Source of the DNA: Marchantia polymorpha subsp. ruderalis
Lineage: Eukaryota; Streptophyta; Marchantiopsida; Marchantiales; Marchantiaceae
Direction: 5' to 3'
NCBI GenBank assembly: GCA_037833965.1
Contig: AP031354.1
Span: 20,252,001 to 20,316,000, forward strand
Length of the DNA stretch: 64,000 nt
Shown piece after piece: positions 33,061 through 44,507 of this stretch (the first letter of the stretch is position 1; each line of letters begins with the position of its first letter). Made by a program: the position numbers and the translations under genes. Below the pieces are notes generated by a model. It was given only the letters and a program-made list of their open reading frames with translations. It did no database searches and had not been told where the DNA came from.

Positions 33061-34015
33061 GATAGCGTAGTGCTAGTTAGGATCTTTGAGGGTATAAAGA
33101 AGATCAAGGCGTTTTGCCTTGGGACTCTTCCAGTTTCGGAAGTGCAGATCAGGAACTCACTTTCTTGGCGTGTTTGTGCATTTTGGTCCTGGCACCACGT
33201 AGAGAAGCTGCAGCATAGCGAAGTTACCGTATGTTGTAGTTGAAGGCCTTCGGCTGAATGTTCAGAGCTAGTACCCGGTTAGAGACTTGAGTAGTGCGGA
33301 TCTGCACCTGCGGGTGATTTCTGATGCTCAGAGCCGGCTGCGAGTTAGAGACTTGAACAGTTCCCCCTTACTCCTTCGAGTGACATATCCTGATTGTACT
33401 CCTACGGGAAGTTTCCCCTGAATGCCAATGTGAAGTTTTATTACTTCGTGTAATCCTTGGTTTGTAATTCAGGTTGTGTGTGTGTTACTGGATCGTGTCT
33501 CAGTTAAGTTCTCAGTCGGGTCTGCACTCCCTGCGTTTGGTGTGATAGTCGAGGGTGACGTCCACGGCGTATGAAGAGGCTTCGTTCCGAAGTGGGAAGT
33601 CCAGTCCGGGTACCCTACGCTAGTTCCTGGCGGAAGGGCAGTAAAAGCCGGAGTGGGAGGCACTACCTGCAGAACCTCTGAGTGAACTTTTGAGACACTT
33701 TCCTCCTGAAATCCGAAGCGGAGGTCCTGACCGACCTCCGAGTTGTGCTTTTTGCCAGTTTCAGGTGTGTGTGTGTGTGTTGAGTGACCACGCTGTACTG
33801 TGCATCCTCCGAGCATCCTCCGAGTTGAGATCCTCCTCCGAGTCGAGCCTCCGAGTCGAGCACTGCAGTATTTCTGGGAGTGACAGTCGCCTAGAATTCA
33901 AACTCTACAAAAGTCTGTTAAACGTGACACTTTTACTCTGTGTGTTGCCTCTGTTCCTGTGGGTTCGATCTTTTTACCACCATACTGCAGTTTTAGCCTT
34001 TGGTGGGTTATTACA

Positions 34016-35113
34016 GTTGCGCAGCCGGTCGGAAGATTGGCAAGGGTAGAGATAGAGAGCGAGGCAGTCCGGCGCGCAGGAGGCGCAGCACCGGATCTGC
34101 AGAGTGCAGTAGCGTAGTTTGGTTTCGTGCAAGTGTTGCGAGTAGTAGATAGGATAGCGTAGTGTTAGTTAGGACCTTTGAGGGTATAAAGTAGATCAAG
34201 GCGTTTTGCCTTGGGACTCTTCCAGTTTTGGAAGTGCAGATCAGGAACTCACTTTCTTGGCGTGTTTGTGCATTTTGGTCCTGGCACCACGTAGAGAAGC
34301 TGCAGCATAGCGAAGTTACCGTATGTTGTAGTTGAAGACCTTCGGCTGAATGTTCAGAGCTAGTACCCGGTTAGAGACTTGAGTAGTGCGGATCTGCACC
34401 TGCGGGTGATTTCTGATGCTCAGAGCCGGCTGCGAGTTAGAGACTTGAACAGTTCCCCCTTACTCCTTTGAGTGACATATCCTGATTGTACTCCTACGGG
34501 AAGTTTCCCCTAAATGCCAAAGTGAAGTTTTATTACTTCGTGTAATCCTTGGTTTGCAATTCAGGTTGTGTGTGTGTGTTACTGGATTGTGTCTCAGTTA
34601 AGTCCTCAGTCGGGCCTGTACCCCCTGCGTTTGGTGTGAGTCGAGGGTGACGTCCACGGCGTATGAAGGGGCTTCGTTCCGAAGTGGGAAGTCCAGTCCG
34701 GGTTCCCTACGCTAGTTCCTGGCGGAAGGGCAGTAAAAGCCGGAGTGGGAGTCACTACCTGCAGAACCTCTGAGTGAACTTTTGAGACACTTTCCCTCTG
34801 AAATCCGAAGCGGAGGTCCTGACCGACCTCCGAGTTGTGCTTTTGCCAGTTTCAGGTGTGTGTGTGTGTGTGTGTTGAGTGACTACGCTGTACTGTGCAT
34901 CCTCCGAGCATCCTCCGAGTCGAGCATCCTCCTCCGAGTCGAGCCTCCGAGTCGAGCACTGCAGTATTTCTGGGAGTGACAGTCGCCTGAGAATTCAAAC
35001 TCTACAAAAGTCTGTTAAACGTGACACTTTTTACTCTGTGTGTTGCCTCTGTCCCTGTGGGTTCGATCTTTTTACCACCATACTGCAGTTTTAGCCTTTG
35101 GTGGGTTATTACA
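34016..35113 (+). repeat. Tandem duplicate of LTR copy E 3' part
   Basis: Repeats the sequence from the ORF codons for LRSRSEDWQG through the TATA box (34185-34190), R and U5 to the LTR end, with scattered differences. The duplicate contains no complete ORF but gives the locus a second copy of the LTR core promoter. Confidence 0.88.
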
Positions 35114-35486
35114 CGTGTTCCCTGGGTGTGAAGGTTGCTGTTAGGAAGGGTGTCACCTTGTGCTGCTGGTGTGTCACCTGACTGTGTCCGAGGCAGTGTG
35201 TCTAAGATGTGGCACTCATTCTAGGATAAGCCACAGCGGCTGTAGTATTGAGAAAGTCACCCATAGTTGGGTTAGATCTTTATGTGACGAAGAGCTTGTC
35301 TGCTGCTCTTGTGAAAGTAGCACACATCAAGTTGTTAGTGACAGTTAGGGACAATTTGTGTATGGCAAAATGAGTATTTATGATCTCATTGTCTTGAATA
35401 CACTTTGACCACATGGTTTGAGATCAGAGAAGTTAGATTATGGGAGCTCAAACCCCCACCTGGACTACAAACGCTGAAGGGTGGGG
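35114..35486. other. Non-repeat spacer, no gene seen
   Basis: Flank of the copy E insertion. I see short open frames only, without recognisable motifs. It may be the remote end of the degenerate host LTR that starts near 22173, but I cannot place an LTR terminus. Confidence 0.3.
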
Positions 35487-36160
35487 AGTTTAGGCTCACA
35501 CCTTGGAATGCTTGCCAATCACTAGGCTTCCTGGACATACTTGGACAGTGAGAAAGAGGATGGTGATGATACTTTAGTAGTTGATACTCGTACCTTGCTC
35601 TCTCCAATCAGCAAGGCAGTTGTTATTCTTTATAGGTTAGGGTGGGAAGGTTAAGGGAATTGACTAGTCATATTGATGAGTGGAAACGTATGATGCACCT
35701 CCTGTATGATGCACCTCCTGTACAGAGGAGAACATGACGTGGAAAGAAAGCGATACTTTAGTTCTAAGATTGTTCAATGAGGTCGTGCTATCCACGTCTG
35801 CCGAATGAACTTCTAATTTACGACCGTGAAGTAAGGGTGCTAGCAATTATTTGTCTCATGGATGTACAGCAGGACCTGACCACGGGACTGTTAGCTTGTT
35901 CCCCAAATATAGCACTTGTGTCCTGACCATCTTCGTTGACACTCCTGCTGGACGTCTCGCTTTCGGTAAATCTCCTCTTTTCCTTGGTCAAGCATGGTCG
36001 TCAACAATCCCTCTCAAATCACATCATTATGCGTTAGGAATTTTGCGAATCCAGTCTACTTTCTCTTTAAAATTTACCATAAACTTATTTTGAACATCTT
36101 TTCTCATTAGTCGAATATCACCCGATGCGATATTGGTGCTAGTGACTCTTTTGGAGTTTC
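35487..36160. repeat. Segmental duplication, copy 1 (partner 47480-48125)
   Basis: From ACACCTTGGAATGCTTGCC through TCACATCATTATGCGTTAGG the two segments align almost continuously with small indels. For example, the 14-base repeat of ATGATGCACCTCCTGT is present only here. Neither copy has a convincing reading frame. Confidence 0.85.
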
Positions 36161-36830
36161 ACTAACCCAGTCTACTAACTCTGTTAAGTTCACGAAAATT
36201 CATTTTTTCATCAGTCAAATATCACCTGATGTGATATTTATTTCAGCAACTCTTTAGGAGTTAAAAAAATCCAATCTACTTTCTCTCTACAAGTCAGCAT
36301 AAGTAAAATCTAAATATCCATTTAAGCATCAGTCTTATATCACCTGATGTGATGTTGATGTCAGTCACTCTTAAGGAGTTCTGCTAATCCAGTCTACTAC
36401 CTGTCTGGAAGTCACCATAGATTGTATCTGAATAGCCTTATTTTATCAGTCAAATATCACCTGATGTGATACTTATGTCAGTTACTATTTAGGAGTTTTG
36501 CTAATCAAGTCTACTACTACCTGTCTACAAGTCACCATAAGTTTTAATTCTGAATATACTTTTTCCATTAGTCAAATATCACCTGATATGATATCGATCT
36601 CAGTTAATCTTTAGGAGTTTGCTAATCCGGTCTACTACTTCTCTACAAGTCACCATAAAATTGATCTAAATGTCCTTCTCTCATCTGTCAAATATCACCT
36701 GATGTGATATTGATGTTATTGACTCTTAGCAGTTTCGCTATCCAATCAACTCTCTCTCTATAAATCATCATGAATCTATTTCAAACATACTTCATTTTTT
36801 CATCAGTCGAATATCGTCCGATGTGATTCT
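36085..36830. repeat. Array 1 of ~118-bp tandem repeat
   Basis: About six or seven degenerate units of the form CATCAGTCAAATATCACC, TGATGTGATATTGATGTCAG, TAACTCTTTAGGAGTTTTGC, TAATCCAGTCTACTACCTG, TCTACAAGTCACCATAAAA. The unit contains a short dyad, ATCAC-CTGAT-GTGAT. The array ends about 200 bp before a signal-peptide exon. Confidence 0.85.
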
Positions 36831-37033
36831 TCATCATCACAATCCTGATCAGAGATCAACACTCAGAACACTCTCGCAGGGAGAGAACTCTTGCAGAGAG
36901 CATAATTTCAAGACGTGTTTCGGTCTTAGAATTTTGAGAGTGAGAACTACTTTGTGAAGGGATATCGTCCACCTTGGGAAACTTGATAACTCAGGTCGAA
37001 CTCTGTTCTTCGATCCAACCGAAGAAGGAAAGT

Positions 37034-37138
37034 TATGGAGTGGAGAAAGCTGCTCCTCTTCTGTGCATGTCTCCTCCTCCTTCAAGTTGCCATGGGCAAG
37101 TTTGCCAACGCTTTACTGCAAGAAGAAGGTTCATGGGG
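37034..37138 (+). CDS. Putative signal-peptide first exon, copy 1
   Basis: ATG at 37034 encodes MEWRKLLLFCACLLLLQVAMGK followed by a short mature stretch. This is a typical eukaryotic secretory signal: basic n-region, leucine-rich core, small residues before the predicted cleavage. It is followed by TCATGGGGTAATGG, which fits a 5' splice site. Unspliced, the frame stops at 37183. A paralogue with the same signal, the same splice-site context and the same upstream region (36840-37033 against 40910-41113) lies at 41114. Downstream exons are not identified, and the protein family is unknown to me. Confidence 0.45.
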
Positions 37139-37199
37139 TAATGGTTTTCTCTGCACTTTTAATTTTCGATTTCCTCAAAGGTAAATAAGAAGCTTTATC

Positions 37200-37722
37200 T
37201 CTATAATTTGCTTCGTTTGTCAAGTATTTTTGAACACACTGATAAATGCGAGGTGTCTTGAGCAGATCATTTGGAACCAACGCGTAAGTGTCTTTTTCCT
37301 CTATGCTGCTGCAAGAAAACTTGGTGGTGCCCCTTCAAGCACACGTGTTGCTGTTAACAAGGACCGTCAATAAGATGTCCACAAGTCGATGTAGATGACC
37401 CATCTCATGACAATGTCCACATACAGTACTGATCTGCCACTGGTAGGATATCTACAATAAACTGCGAACGTAGATAATGATCTTGACAGCTGGACAAGAT
37501 CACCACTACCACGAGCAGTATATACTTGAAGTAACAGTGGATCTGATCGATATAGGATTGATTTGATGTTCAGATGCTGTAGGGTTGAAATGAGGTGAGA
37601 TTGTAGCACGTTCTCCTGTGCTGGTGTGAATAAACTGCACACTGTGCGGTTTATTCGACGTCTGTGTAGTGCACAGACATCACCACGTCATTAGAGATGT
37701 GTAGGACCCTCCACGCCTTACC
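37200..37722. other. Intronic or intergenic DNA, no gene assigned
   Basis: Contains ordinary AT-rich sequence and short frames on both strands. No domain motif or repeat was recognised, although it lies downstream of a putative first exon and could include its first intron. Confidence 0.3.
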
Positions 37723-37960
37723 TCAGAGGTTGACTACAATACAAATTCGAGACTTGTTCAAGTGTCTAATTTGAGAGCCTTGATGTGATTGTATCTTCTC
37801 CGCAATGCGTTGTTTAAAGATAATCATCTGGACAGATTGAAGTTGCTACATGTTTAAGGGTTGCTTTGTCTCATGCTTAAACCCATCCTTGACATTCTAA
37901 GAAAGGTCTTGCGAATGCATAACTCTTCGTTCTTCCGCGTTCCGTTTGTGGCTTACTGCC
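37723..37960. repeat. Segmental duplication, copy 1 (partner 48410-48640)
   Basis: TGACTACAATACA through GAGACTTGTTCAAGTGTCTAA to TTGACATTCTAAGAAAGGTC and CTTCTGCGTTCCGTTTG (in the partner) aligns clearly between the two places. The order and orientation relative to the other duplicated segments are the same. Confidence 0.85.
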
Positions 37961-38251
37961 TGAGCATTGAAATGTTTACCAGAGAAACATCCTAGCACGT
38001 TCGATTGCCATCGATCATGAGCACCATTGTCGTACTGTGAGTAGCAGGCTCGAGGCCGGAAATATAACCCGTAGCAAGGAGCCAGGTGTGACTAATCCTT
38101 TTGATTGATCTTGGATCGAAGAGTTTTGCATCTTGGTGATTCTTTGGTTTACACATTTGTTCGTAGCTAGGTGGAGTTTGCAAAGAAGATGGCTCATCCC
38201 AGTGTTTAGATAACGGGCAAGCATTCAATCCCTGTTGAAAACAGTATTTAG

Positions 38252-38467
38252 ATGATCGAAGCTAATTTGGAACTAATTTACAAAATACAACACCCATTTT
38301 GTACACGATGTAGATTTGTCTTGAACTTGAACTTGACAGCAATCTCCATGTTGTCAGCTGAGCCGAAAAAAATGAAGACCTTCAAGGTAAGAGCTGTATT
38401 CAGTTATTCAGCTCCAAGCACTGTGATTTGCAAAATAGAATTCATCAGATCTAAAACCGAGGGATGA
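38252..38467 (+). other. Duplicated small ORF (71 codons), copy 1, possible exon
   Basis: Frame MIEANLELIYKIQHPFCT to IEFIRSKTEG, preserved with the same start and stop in the duplicate at 49541-49756. Inside it, CTTCAAGGTAAGAG is a good 5' splice-site match in both copies, so the true coding unit may be an exon ending at that point. No homology recognised; preservation may only reflect recent duplication. Confidence 0.35.
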
Positions 38468-38880
38468 TTGACAAAAAAGGTAGACTGATGAATGCAAGGC
38501 AGAAACTGTGCTTCAAACAGATTTTCAAACAAAGGAAGAAGATGGTGATACTTCGAATGGACAACATGCTGTATCTGATGACTTTTAAGTGTAAAGGGAT
38601 TTTCGTGAAAAGTCTACATAACGATATGAAGGGCATCGGTCAGGACCCTCCAATGATTGTGGGTGGAGGATTTTGGTCATGCAAGTTACTGTTCTTTGCA
38701 GAGAACAGTAACAGCGTCGGAGTATACAATTTTTATTTCATTCATTCATCATTTGTCAATGGCAGGAGAACCAACTTGAGGTGGTGTGTAGAAATATACC
38801 TACTTCAGGTATTTCAAAAACTTTTAGAATGTATATTGTAACTCCATGAGTTTTCTACTCAGCACCTCATCGTGAGTCAT
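38468..38880. other. Unassigned region with one 125-codon open frame
   Basis: A frame runs 38464-38841 (+) starting MIDKKGRLMNARQK, lysine- and phenylalanine-rich with no motif. The first ~100 bp are shared with the duplicate ending at about 49855, where the frame is not maintained. I do not claim a gene. Confidence 0.25.
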
Positions 38881-39560
38881 CTGCTATCGAGTGATTAGCA
38901 AACAAGCTGACAGATATGGCATTGAAAAAGAATCACCAAGGACTGTCCCTGAAATATACTTCGGTTTCAGAAGCTGCTGGGCAAAGAAATGTCAAGAGTG
39001 AATAGATAATTTCTACGTTATCGAAGAAGTCCTATAAAGAAAGCAAAGATTCAAACATATGCACAGATCTGAGGTCACAAACACAGGCAGGTCTGTGTTA
39101 AATTGTTTTGTAAGGGCACTATTTGAACTTCTTGTTTTGTTTTGTGTGTCGATTTCGTAGAGTTTCATGATGTTGGCTTCATGTTCTCACCATGACTGGA
39201 TTTCCACATATGACTTCTATTACTGAGGATAGTCCATCGTGATTTTTACCTAGCTCTCTCCAATCAGCAAGGCAATTGTCATTGTTTAGAAATTCAATGT
39301 CCATATTACTTACTCCCTTTTCTATTCAAAATTTCACTTAGTTGTTCCTTGGCATGAAAACAAACATGTGGATACGGTCTTGCAGTGACGTTTCGAGAAA
39401 CTGCTTTATCGAGTATAATTTCTGTGACGAAAAGTTATTTAGCAGTTGGATCGTTCATGCAATTTTTCTTGTATCCCATAAAACTTGGGTTGAAAGGATG
39501 ACAGGATGTAACTTGTAAAAGAATGACAGGAAGTTAGATATAAGTCTCACAGCAAGGGCT
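38881..39560. other. AT-rich spacer, no gene seen
   Basis: No long frame or recognisable repeat. A short stretch (TCTCTCCAATCAGCAAGGCA, near 39255) is shared with the 35487 and 47480 duplications. Confidence 0.4.
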
Positions 39561-40905
39561 AAAATCGCTGTTTCGCTCATCCATTCTACAACCTCTCTAC
39601 AAGTCACCAAAAATTTAATCTGAATAACCTTTATTCATCAATCAAATACCTCCTGATGTGATATTGATGTCAGCAACTCTTTAGGAGTTTTTCTACTCCA
39701 GTCTACAACCTGTCTACAAGTCAACATAGAAATTATTCTAATTATCCTTTTTATTATCAGTCAAATTTCTCTTCATGAGAGATTCATGTCAGTTACTCTT
39801 AAGCAGTTTTGCTACTCCAGTTTACAGGAAGTTAGATATAAGTCTCACAGCAAGGGCTAAAATCGCTGTTTCGCTCATCCATTCTACAACCTCTATACAA
39901 GTCACCAAAAATTTAATCTGAATAACCTTTTTTCATCAGTCAAATATCTCCTGATGTGATATTGATGTCAGTAACTCTTTAGGAGTTTTCCTACTCCAGT
40001 CTACGACCTGTCTGCAAGTCACCATAAAAACTATTATGAATATCCTTTTTTCATCAGTCAAATATCTCCTGATGTGATATACATGTCAATGACTCTTTTG
40101 GAGTGTTGCGGATCCAGTCTACTACCTGTCTACAAGTCACCATCAAAATTAGTCTGAATATTCTTTTTCATCAGTCAAATATCTTCTGATGTGATATTGA
40201 TGTCAGTAACTCCTGAGGAGTTTTGCTACTTCAGTCTACTACCTGTCTCCAAGTCACCATCAAAATTATTCTCAATATTCGTTTTTCATCAGTCACATAT
40301 CTCCTTATGTAATATTGTTGTCAATAAATCTTTTGGAGTGTTGCGAATATAGTCTTCTATCTGTCTACAAGTCACTATAAAAATGAATCTGAATATGCTT
40401 TTTTCATCAGTCAAATCCCTCTTGATGTGATTATGATGTAAGCAACTCTTTAAGAGTTTTTCTTATCCAGTCTCGTACCTGTCTACAAGTCACTATTAAA
40501 ACTATTCTGAATATCCTTTATTGATCAGTCAGATATTCCTAATATGATATTGATGTCAGTCACTCTTTTGGAGTGTTGCTAATCCAGTCTACTATCTGTC
40601 AAGAAGTCACTATACAAACTATTCTGAATATTCTTTTTTCATCAGTCAAATATCTCCTGATGTGATATTGATGTCAGTAACTCTTGAGGAGTTTTGCTTA
40701 TCCAGTCTACTACCTGTCTACAAGTCACCATAAATTTATCATGGAAACCCTTTCTTCATCAGTCAGATAACACCTGATGTGATATTGATGTTAGTGATTC
40801 TTTGGAGTTTCGCTATTCCAATCTACTATCTTTCTATAAATCACCATGAATCTATTTTGAATATATGAAATTATCCATCAGTGGAGTATCGCCTGATGTG
40901 ATTTT
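39561..40905. repeat. Array 2 of ~118-bp tandem repeat
   Basis: Units begin with CATCAGTCAAATAT at 39934, 40052, 40169 and 40287, giving a 117-118-bp period; about eleven units in all. It is the same repeat as at 36085-36830 and again ends about 200 bp before a signal-peptide exon. One ~280-bp block inside (39560 onward) is repeated at about 39830. Confidence 0.88.
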
Positions 40906-41113
40906 TCAACATCACAATCATGATCATAGATAAACACTCACAACACTATTTCAGGGAGAAAAATCTTGCAGGGAGCCTAAATTCAAGAATTTTCTCGGCC
41001 TTGTGTGATTGTAAGTGAGTGAGAGCTACTTTAAGAAGGCAAATCGTCCATCTTGGAAAGCTGATTTACTCAGGTCGAACTCTTTTCTTCGATTCAACTG
41101 AAGAAGAAAAGTT

Positions 41114-41215
41114 ATGGAGTGGAAAAAGCTGCTCCTCCTCTGTGCATGTCTCCTCCTTCTTCAGTTTGCCATGGGCAAATATGCCAACGTTTACCACAAG
41201 AAGAAAGTCTATGGG
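41114..41215 (+). CDS. Putative signal-peptide first exon, copy 2
   Basis: ATG at 41114 encodes MEWKKLLLLCACLLLLQFAMGKY, a paralogue of 37034, followed by a lysine-rich stretch and GGGTAATGG, a plausible 5' splice site at 41216. Read through, the frame ends at 41269 after a second hydrophobic run (VMVFSALLIFDFL). It is preceded by a ~200-bp conserved upstream segment and array 2. The gene downstream is not identified: what follows is an inverted fragment of the coiled-coil gene. Confidence 0.45.
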
Positions 41216-41269
41216 GTAATGGTTTTCTCTGCGCTTTTAATTTTCGATTTCCTCAAAACTAGACAAGAC

Positions 41270-41470
41270 TAGAAGAACTGGCTCAGCAAGAAGACGATGT
41301 CCAAGGCTTAATAATGCAGGTAAACAAGCTGAGAGGGGAGCTTGCGAACGCAAACGGGGAAATAGATGCTTTGAAGGACGAGCTTGTACTTGCTGAGCAA
41401 AGAATAGCCAATACCAGGGAGAAGCTGAGTCTTGCTATGAAGAAAGGCAAGGAAGTTGTGCTTGTCTAGC
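41270..41470 (+). pseudogene. Fragment of the coiled-coil module (inverted relative to 42464-44035)
   Basis: Plus-strand codons read EELAQQEDDVQGLIMQVNK, then ANANGEIDALKDELVLAEQR and NTREKLSLAMKKGKEVVLV followed by TAG. This is one copy of the 84-residue repeat that occurs three times in the minus-strand gene at 42464-44035. It lacks the rest of the gene and follows the signal-peptide exon immediately, as if copied or inverted into it. Confidence 0.8.
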
Positions 41471-42463
41471 TTTAAATTTAGTATCGAGCATATCTGAATT
41501 TCTCAACAGAGGTACGAAAAATGAAACAGTAAAGAGTATATATGATGTTTTTCCAACACACATGTATCCATTGCAATGTAGTCCAAAAAGATCAATTTGA
41601 AAATTTATATTACAACATATATCACTTGAAATGTAGTATCTCTGAAGATAAACTCTTTGTTTTACAAATGCTAAGACGTTGGAAAGACTAATGATACTTA
41701 ATGAACATTTGCAACTAAATTTTCTTCATAAAGTTTGTACATCAGATGAATGAATTTAAGGATATCATGTTTATTCAACATGTAGTTTTGAAGAAAAATA
41801 TATAGCCTAACTACTCTCACTTGTTGACGAGTTCAGGTTAATTATCAGGTGTCCCCTGTCAGGTTCAACTTCATGATCAGGTGCGAACTGCAACCGACAA
41901 TTCTCTGAAGGTAAGATATACGCAAGCAGGACAGATTGCAGGTCTATAAGAAAGTTATAACTCATATAATACTATTTAATGAACAAGACAAAAAACCATC
42001 AACCTCGATTCTGCTTACCGTATTCTGTCAATTCGGTCGGGAACAAAACGAGTGCCACGTGGCATGAACCAAGCCCTAGCCAAGAACTTGAAGCCATGAC
42101 CTGAAGTGCAGGCTTCCTTGTACCTGCAGAATTGGACGGTATCGACCGTTTCCCTATATTCGACAACTCAAATATAGGATTTGTGACCTAAAGGTATTCA
42201 CAACAAAAGAAAGATGTTTTTCTTAATTTAGACCTTGGTTCAACTCCTAAATTAGGCGCTATCTACAGTCTGATCTTAGTGTTAGTGCTGATAGCTCATT
42301 TCAGGGTAAGGGGACTGGTAGCAAGCTATGACTAATCCAAGAAAATCAACAGGAGGATCAGACACGGCTGGAAATACATCTCAAGGATATCATAAACAAC
42401 TGTAGCGACAGAAAAATAATAAGTTATGGAATACAAGAAAGGTAAAACAGTTGAAATATTTAC
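41471..42463. other. AT-rich DNA, probably intron or 3' exons of the minus-strand gene
   Basis: The gene at 42464-44035 leaves by a splice donor at its left edge, so its downstream exons should lie here or further left. I could not identify them with confidence. No repeat family was recognised. Confidence 0.35.
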
Positions 42464-44035
42464 CCAATCAATTTCTTCTACCTTGCGACTTTCCCTTTCA
42501 GCAGCGGGAGAAAACTTTGATGCATACTCTGCCTTGTAGATCTCGGCTTGTTTGCTTTCTACACTTCCTTGCACACGCTTCAGCTCATCAACAACTCCTT
42601 TTGACTGTTGACGTAGTTCTCTGAACTTGTTAACAGTTGTACTTCGCTTGTTCACGGCTTTTGTACGAGAAGCTTCCAAAGCTTTCAAAGCAGACGGTTT
42701 CTGCTGAACTACCTCCTGTAGACCTTGGACCTGTTTGGAGAGTTCTTCAGCTTGCTGTTTAACCCCGCTCAATTTTCGCAACAGCGCATCCAACTCTGAA
42801 ATGCGCATCTGACTTCTCTGAAGATAAACTTCCACTTCTGCGGCTCGATGCTGATTCCCTTGGATGCTGATTCCGTTGGAGCTCCAGTTAGACGTCATCC
42901 ATTCGTCCTTGATACTTGACACCATAGACTCTTTACTGGCCAGTTCTTCCTTGACATCCTGCTCAAAATATAACTGTTTCAGGGAGTCTCGCTGTTGCAC
43001 AACGTCCTTGCCTTTCTTCACAGCAAGACTCAGCTTCTCTCTGGTATTGGCTGTTCTTTGCTCAGCAAGTACAACCTCGTTTTTCAAAGCATATCTTTCC
43101 CCATTTGCGTTTGCAAGCTCCCCTCTCAGCTTGTTTACCTGCATTATTAAGCCTTGGACATCGTCTTCTTGCTGAGCCAGTTCTTCCTTACACTTCGCTA
43201 GTAGGACATCCTGCTCAGAATATAACTGTTTCAGGGAGTCTCGCTGTTGCACACCGTCCTTGCCTTTCTTCACAGCAAGACTCAGCTTCTCCCTGGTATT
43301 GGCTGTTTTTTGCTCAGCAAGTACAAGCTCGTTTTTCAAAGCATCTCTTTCCCCGTTGGCGTTGGCAAGCTCTCCTCTTAGCTTGTTTACCTGCATTATT
43401 AAGCCTTGGACAACGTCTTCTTGCTGAGCCAGTTCTTCCTTACACTTCGCTAGTAGGACATCCTGCTTAGAATATAACTGTTTCAAGGAGTCTCGTTGTT
43501 GCACAACGTCTTTGCCTTTCTTCACAGCAAGACTCAGCTTCTCCCTGGTATTGGCTGTTCTTTGCTCAGCAAGTACAAGCTCGTTCTTCAAAGCATCTCT
43601 TTCCCCGTTTGCGTTCGCAAGCTCCCCTCTCAGCTTGTTTACTTGCATTATTAAGCCTTGGACAACGTCTTCTTGCTGAGCCATATGTGAAGCAGCGTCT
43701 TCCATTCTCTTACTCAATTTGCTCAGCTCTAAATCTTTCGACTCGAGCGTTTGTTGCATTTGAGACAGAGATTCCTGTTCCGAGAATGTTTTGGCTTCCA
43801 CTTCTTCAACAACTGCCTTGTACTTTGCTATTAGCAGATTGCTCATTTCTTTTGACCTCTCTAGTTGCTCGAAAAGGTCATCTTTCTCCTGTGTCACAGA
43901 CTTCACCTGTGCTCCCAAAGCGTAAACTGTCTTCTGCTTGTCTTTTGTCTTCTCCTCTCGCTCTGCCAACCTCTTCTGTGGTTCCGTATCATCTGTGCCC
44001 TGATTGGGAGTATGCTGCACATTGCACGTGGACAT
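42464..44035 (-). CDS. Coiled-coil protein exon, TNO1/golgin-like
   Basis: Long open exon, first Met at 44035 (MSTCNVQHTPNQGTDDTEPQ). It is almost entirely heptad-rich coiled coil. Residues about 121-204, 205-288 and 289-370 are three copies of an 84-residue repeat containing LIMQVNKLRGELANANGER and KLSLAVKKGK-VVQQRDSLKQL. The motif LSLAVKKGKG-VQQRDSLK and the later LEASRTKAVNK are, from memory, characteristic of plant TNO1-type trans-Golgi proteins that bind SYP41, so a tethering role at the trans-Golgi network is likely by homology. The frame runs into ATTGATTGG-GTAAAT, a good 5' splice site at 42463, so the trailing hydrophobic codons to 42332 are probably intronic. An upstream exon may lie near 44138-44262. 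The protein is far shorter than full-length TNO1-type proteins, so it may be a partial duplicate. Confidence 0.6.
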
Positions 44036-44137
44036 AGCAGGGTTTAAAGAAAATGGTACGAACTAAGGGAATGCAGATTCATTCAACAACATTTTCCTTC
44101 ATAACTTTATGTGTGGTTACAACACACAAATATACCT

Positions 44138-44262
44138 GAGAGGGATGACAGGTTCCAAAATCAACCTTGCTTTCCTTAGTTGCATTTTCTCTCCTCCCAT
44201 AGTTGGAATTTGCACTAGTAGAGGTAATTTCCGAATGGATAATCGGCTCCATAGCCGACTCG
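44138..44262 (-). CDS. Possible upstream exon of the coiled-coil gene
   Basis: Minus-strand codons SESAMEPIIHSEITSTSANS through KVDFGTCHPSQ end at CTCTCAG-GTATAT, a good 5' splice site, just upstream of the exon at 44035. The left limit (3' splice site near 44262) is uncertain. The preceding frame is very hydrophobic and looks intronic. Confidence 0.3.
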
Positions 44263-44507
44263 GACTTCCAATATCGCATGTTTACAATATTACGAATCAC
44301 AAGTAAAGAAAAGTATATAGAAAAGCAGAAAACTAGACAAACTATTCTCATTAAACTTACGAACAACCAAGCCATCGCTCTTTACAATGAAATTTCTAAA
44401 CAAATTGACAAATGATCTCCAAACACACACACTCATCCTTAAATAACTCTTGTATTTGTTGAGATAACGTTGGAACTCTCTGAACGACTACTTCCAAACA
44501 GGTAGAA

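Larger units (their letters stand above)
29167..35113 (+). mobile_element. Giant solo LTR, subfamily 2 (copy E), with tandem partial duplication, TSD CGTGT
   Basis: Begins TGTGGTAACACAC at 29167. A complete 4849-bp LTR ends at 34015, but the next bases are not the target duplication. They are LTR sequence again, from the last part of the ORF to a second terminus GGGTTATTACA at 35113. Only then comes CGTGT (35114-35118), matching 29162-29166. The whole 5.9 kb is therefore one insertion whose 3' 1.1 kb was duplicated afterwards. The first TATA box is at 33093-33098 and the hairpin at 33105-33121. Confidence 0.9.
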
